Below, one piece after another: positions 63,887 through 64,000 of a DNA stretch of 64,000 nucleotides. This stretch comes from Heterobilharzia americana. Lineage: Eukaryota > Platyhelminthes > Trematoda > Strigeidida > Schistosomatidae. Location of the stretch: contig CALYCZ020000056.1 of NCBI GenBank assembly GCA_944470555.2, forward strand, positions 62,001-126,000, in the 5' to 3' direction. The notes under the pieces were generated by a model. The model searched no databases and was not told the origin of the DNA. It saw only the letters and a list, made by a program, of their open reading frames with translations. Each line of letters begins with the position of its first letter. Within the stretch, counting starts at the first letter, position 1. The position numbers were made by a program, and so were the translations under genes.

Positions 63887-64000
63887 GTAAGCATTATGAC
63901 TTCTGAAAATCTTTTGCATGTGTTTTGCTTGTTTCGAACTCTCTTGACTCTTTTCATTGTAGGCAAATATCTTGAAATGGTTGTTTACAGAATGATATGA

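Noticed and set aside
63665..64000. 111-codon open frame to the window edge.
   Set aside because: Only the part 63831-63886 has good splice sites; the rest looks like a chance AT-rich frame rich in F, I and L.

Overview
The window is AT-rich eukaryotic DNA with sparse exons, long introns and a very heavy load of decayed retroelements. The mix of RTE-clade LINEs, CR1-like LINEs, Penelope-like elements and tRNA-derived SINEs, together with one clearly recognisable conserved gene, fits a trematode and most likely a blood fluke (Schistosoma). The species is inferred from repeat style, not proven.

The only gene I can name with confidence is POLR2C, which encodes the RPB3 subunit of RNA polymerase II, on the minus strand. 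Exon 1 is 16665-17093 and exon 2 is 11151-11390. They are joined in phase 0 by a 5.3-kb intron, and together encode 223 residues. The last ~50 residues would lie at lower coordinates; I did not find them between 1 and 11150, so the second intron is at least 11 kb or the exon is outside the window.

Layout: 0.2-0.6 kb, SINE-like repeat; 1.3-2.6 kb, RTE fragment; 3.7-6.7 kb, Penelope-like element with long inverted arms; 6.8-13.6 kb, many tRNA-like SINE copies, a nested Penelope-in-RTE insertion (9.2-10.5 kb) and a ~250-bp imperfect palindrome (12.4-12.7 kb). From 14.5 to 27.2 kb lies a stack of six RTE copies, all on the plus strand, with POLR2C exon 1 in their midst. One of them (about 20.3-23.9 kb) is almost intact. 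Three CR1-like LINEs follow: 28.8-31.5 kb (minus), 32.7-37.6 kb (plus) and 42.1-45.1 kb (minus). From 45 to 56.9 kb repeats are few. The RTE copy at 57-61 kb (minus) carries a SINE inside it.

The most interesting possibility is an undescribed gene of very short exons on the plus strand at about 53.3-63.9 kb. It would start with a signal-peptide-like exon, and each exon has good splice sites and phases that match the next. A further candidate exon lies at 45.7 kb. This is inference and needs transcript evidence. I saw no CRISPR, operon or prokaryotic feature, and nothing viral.
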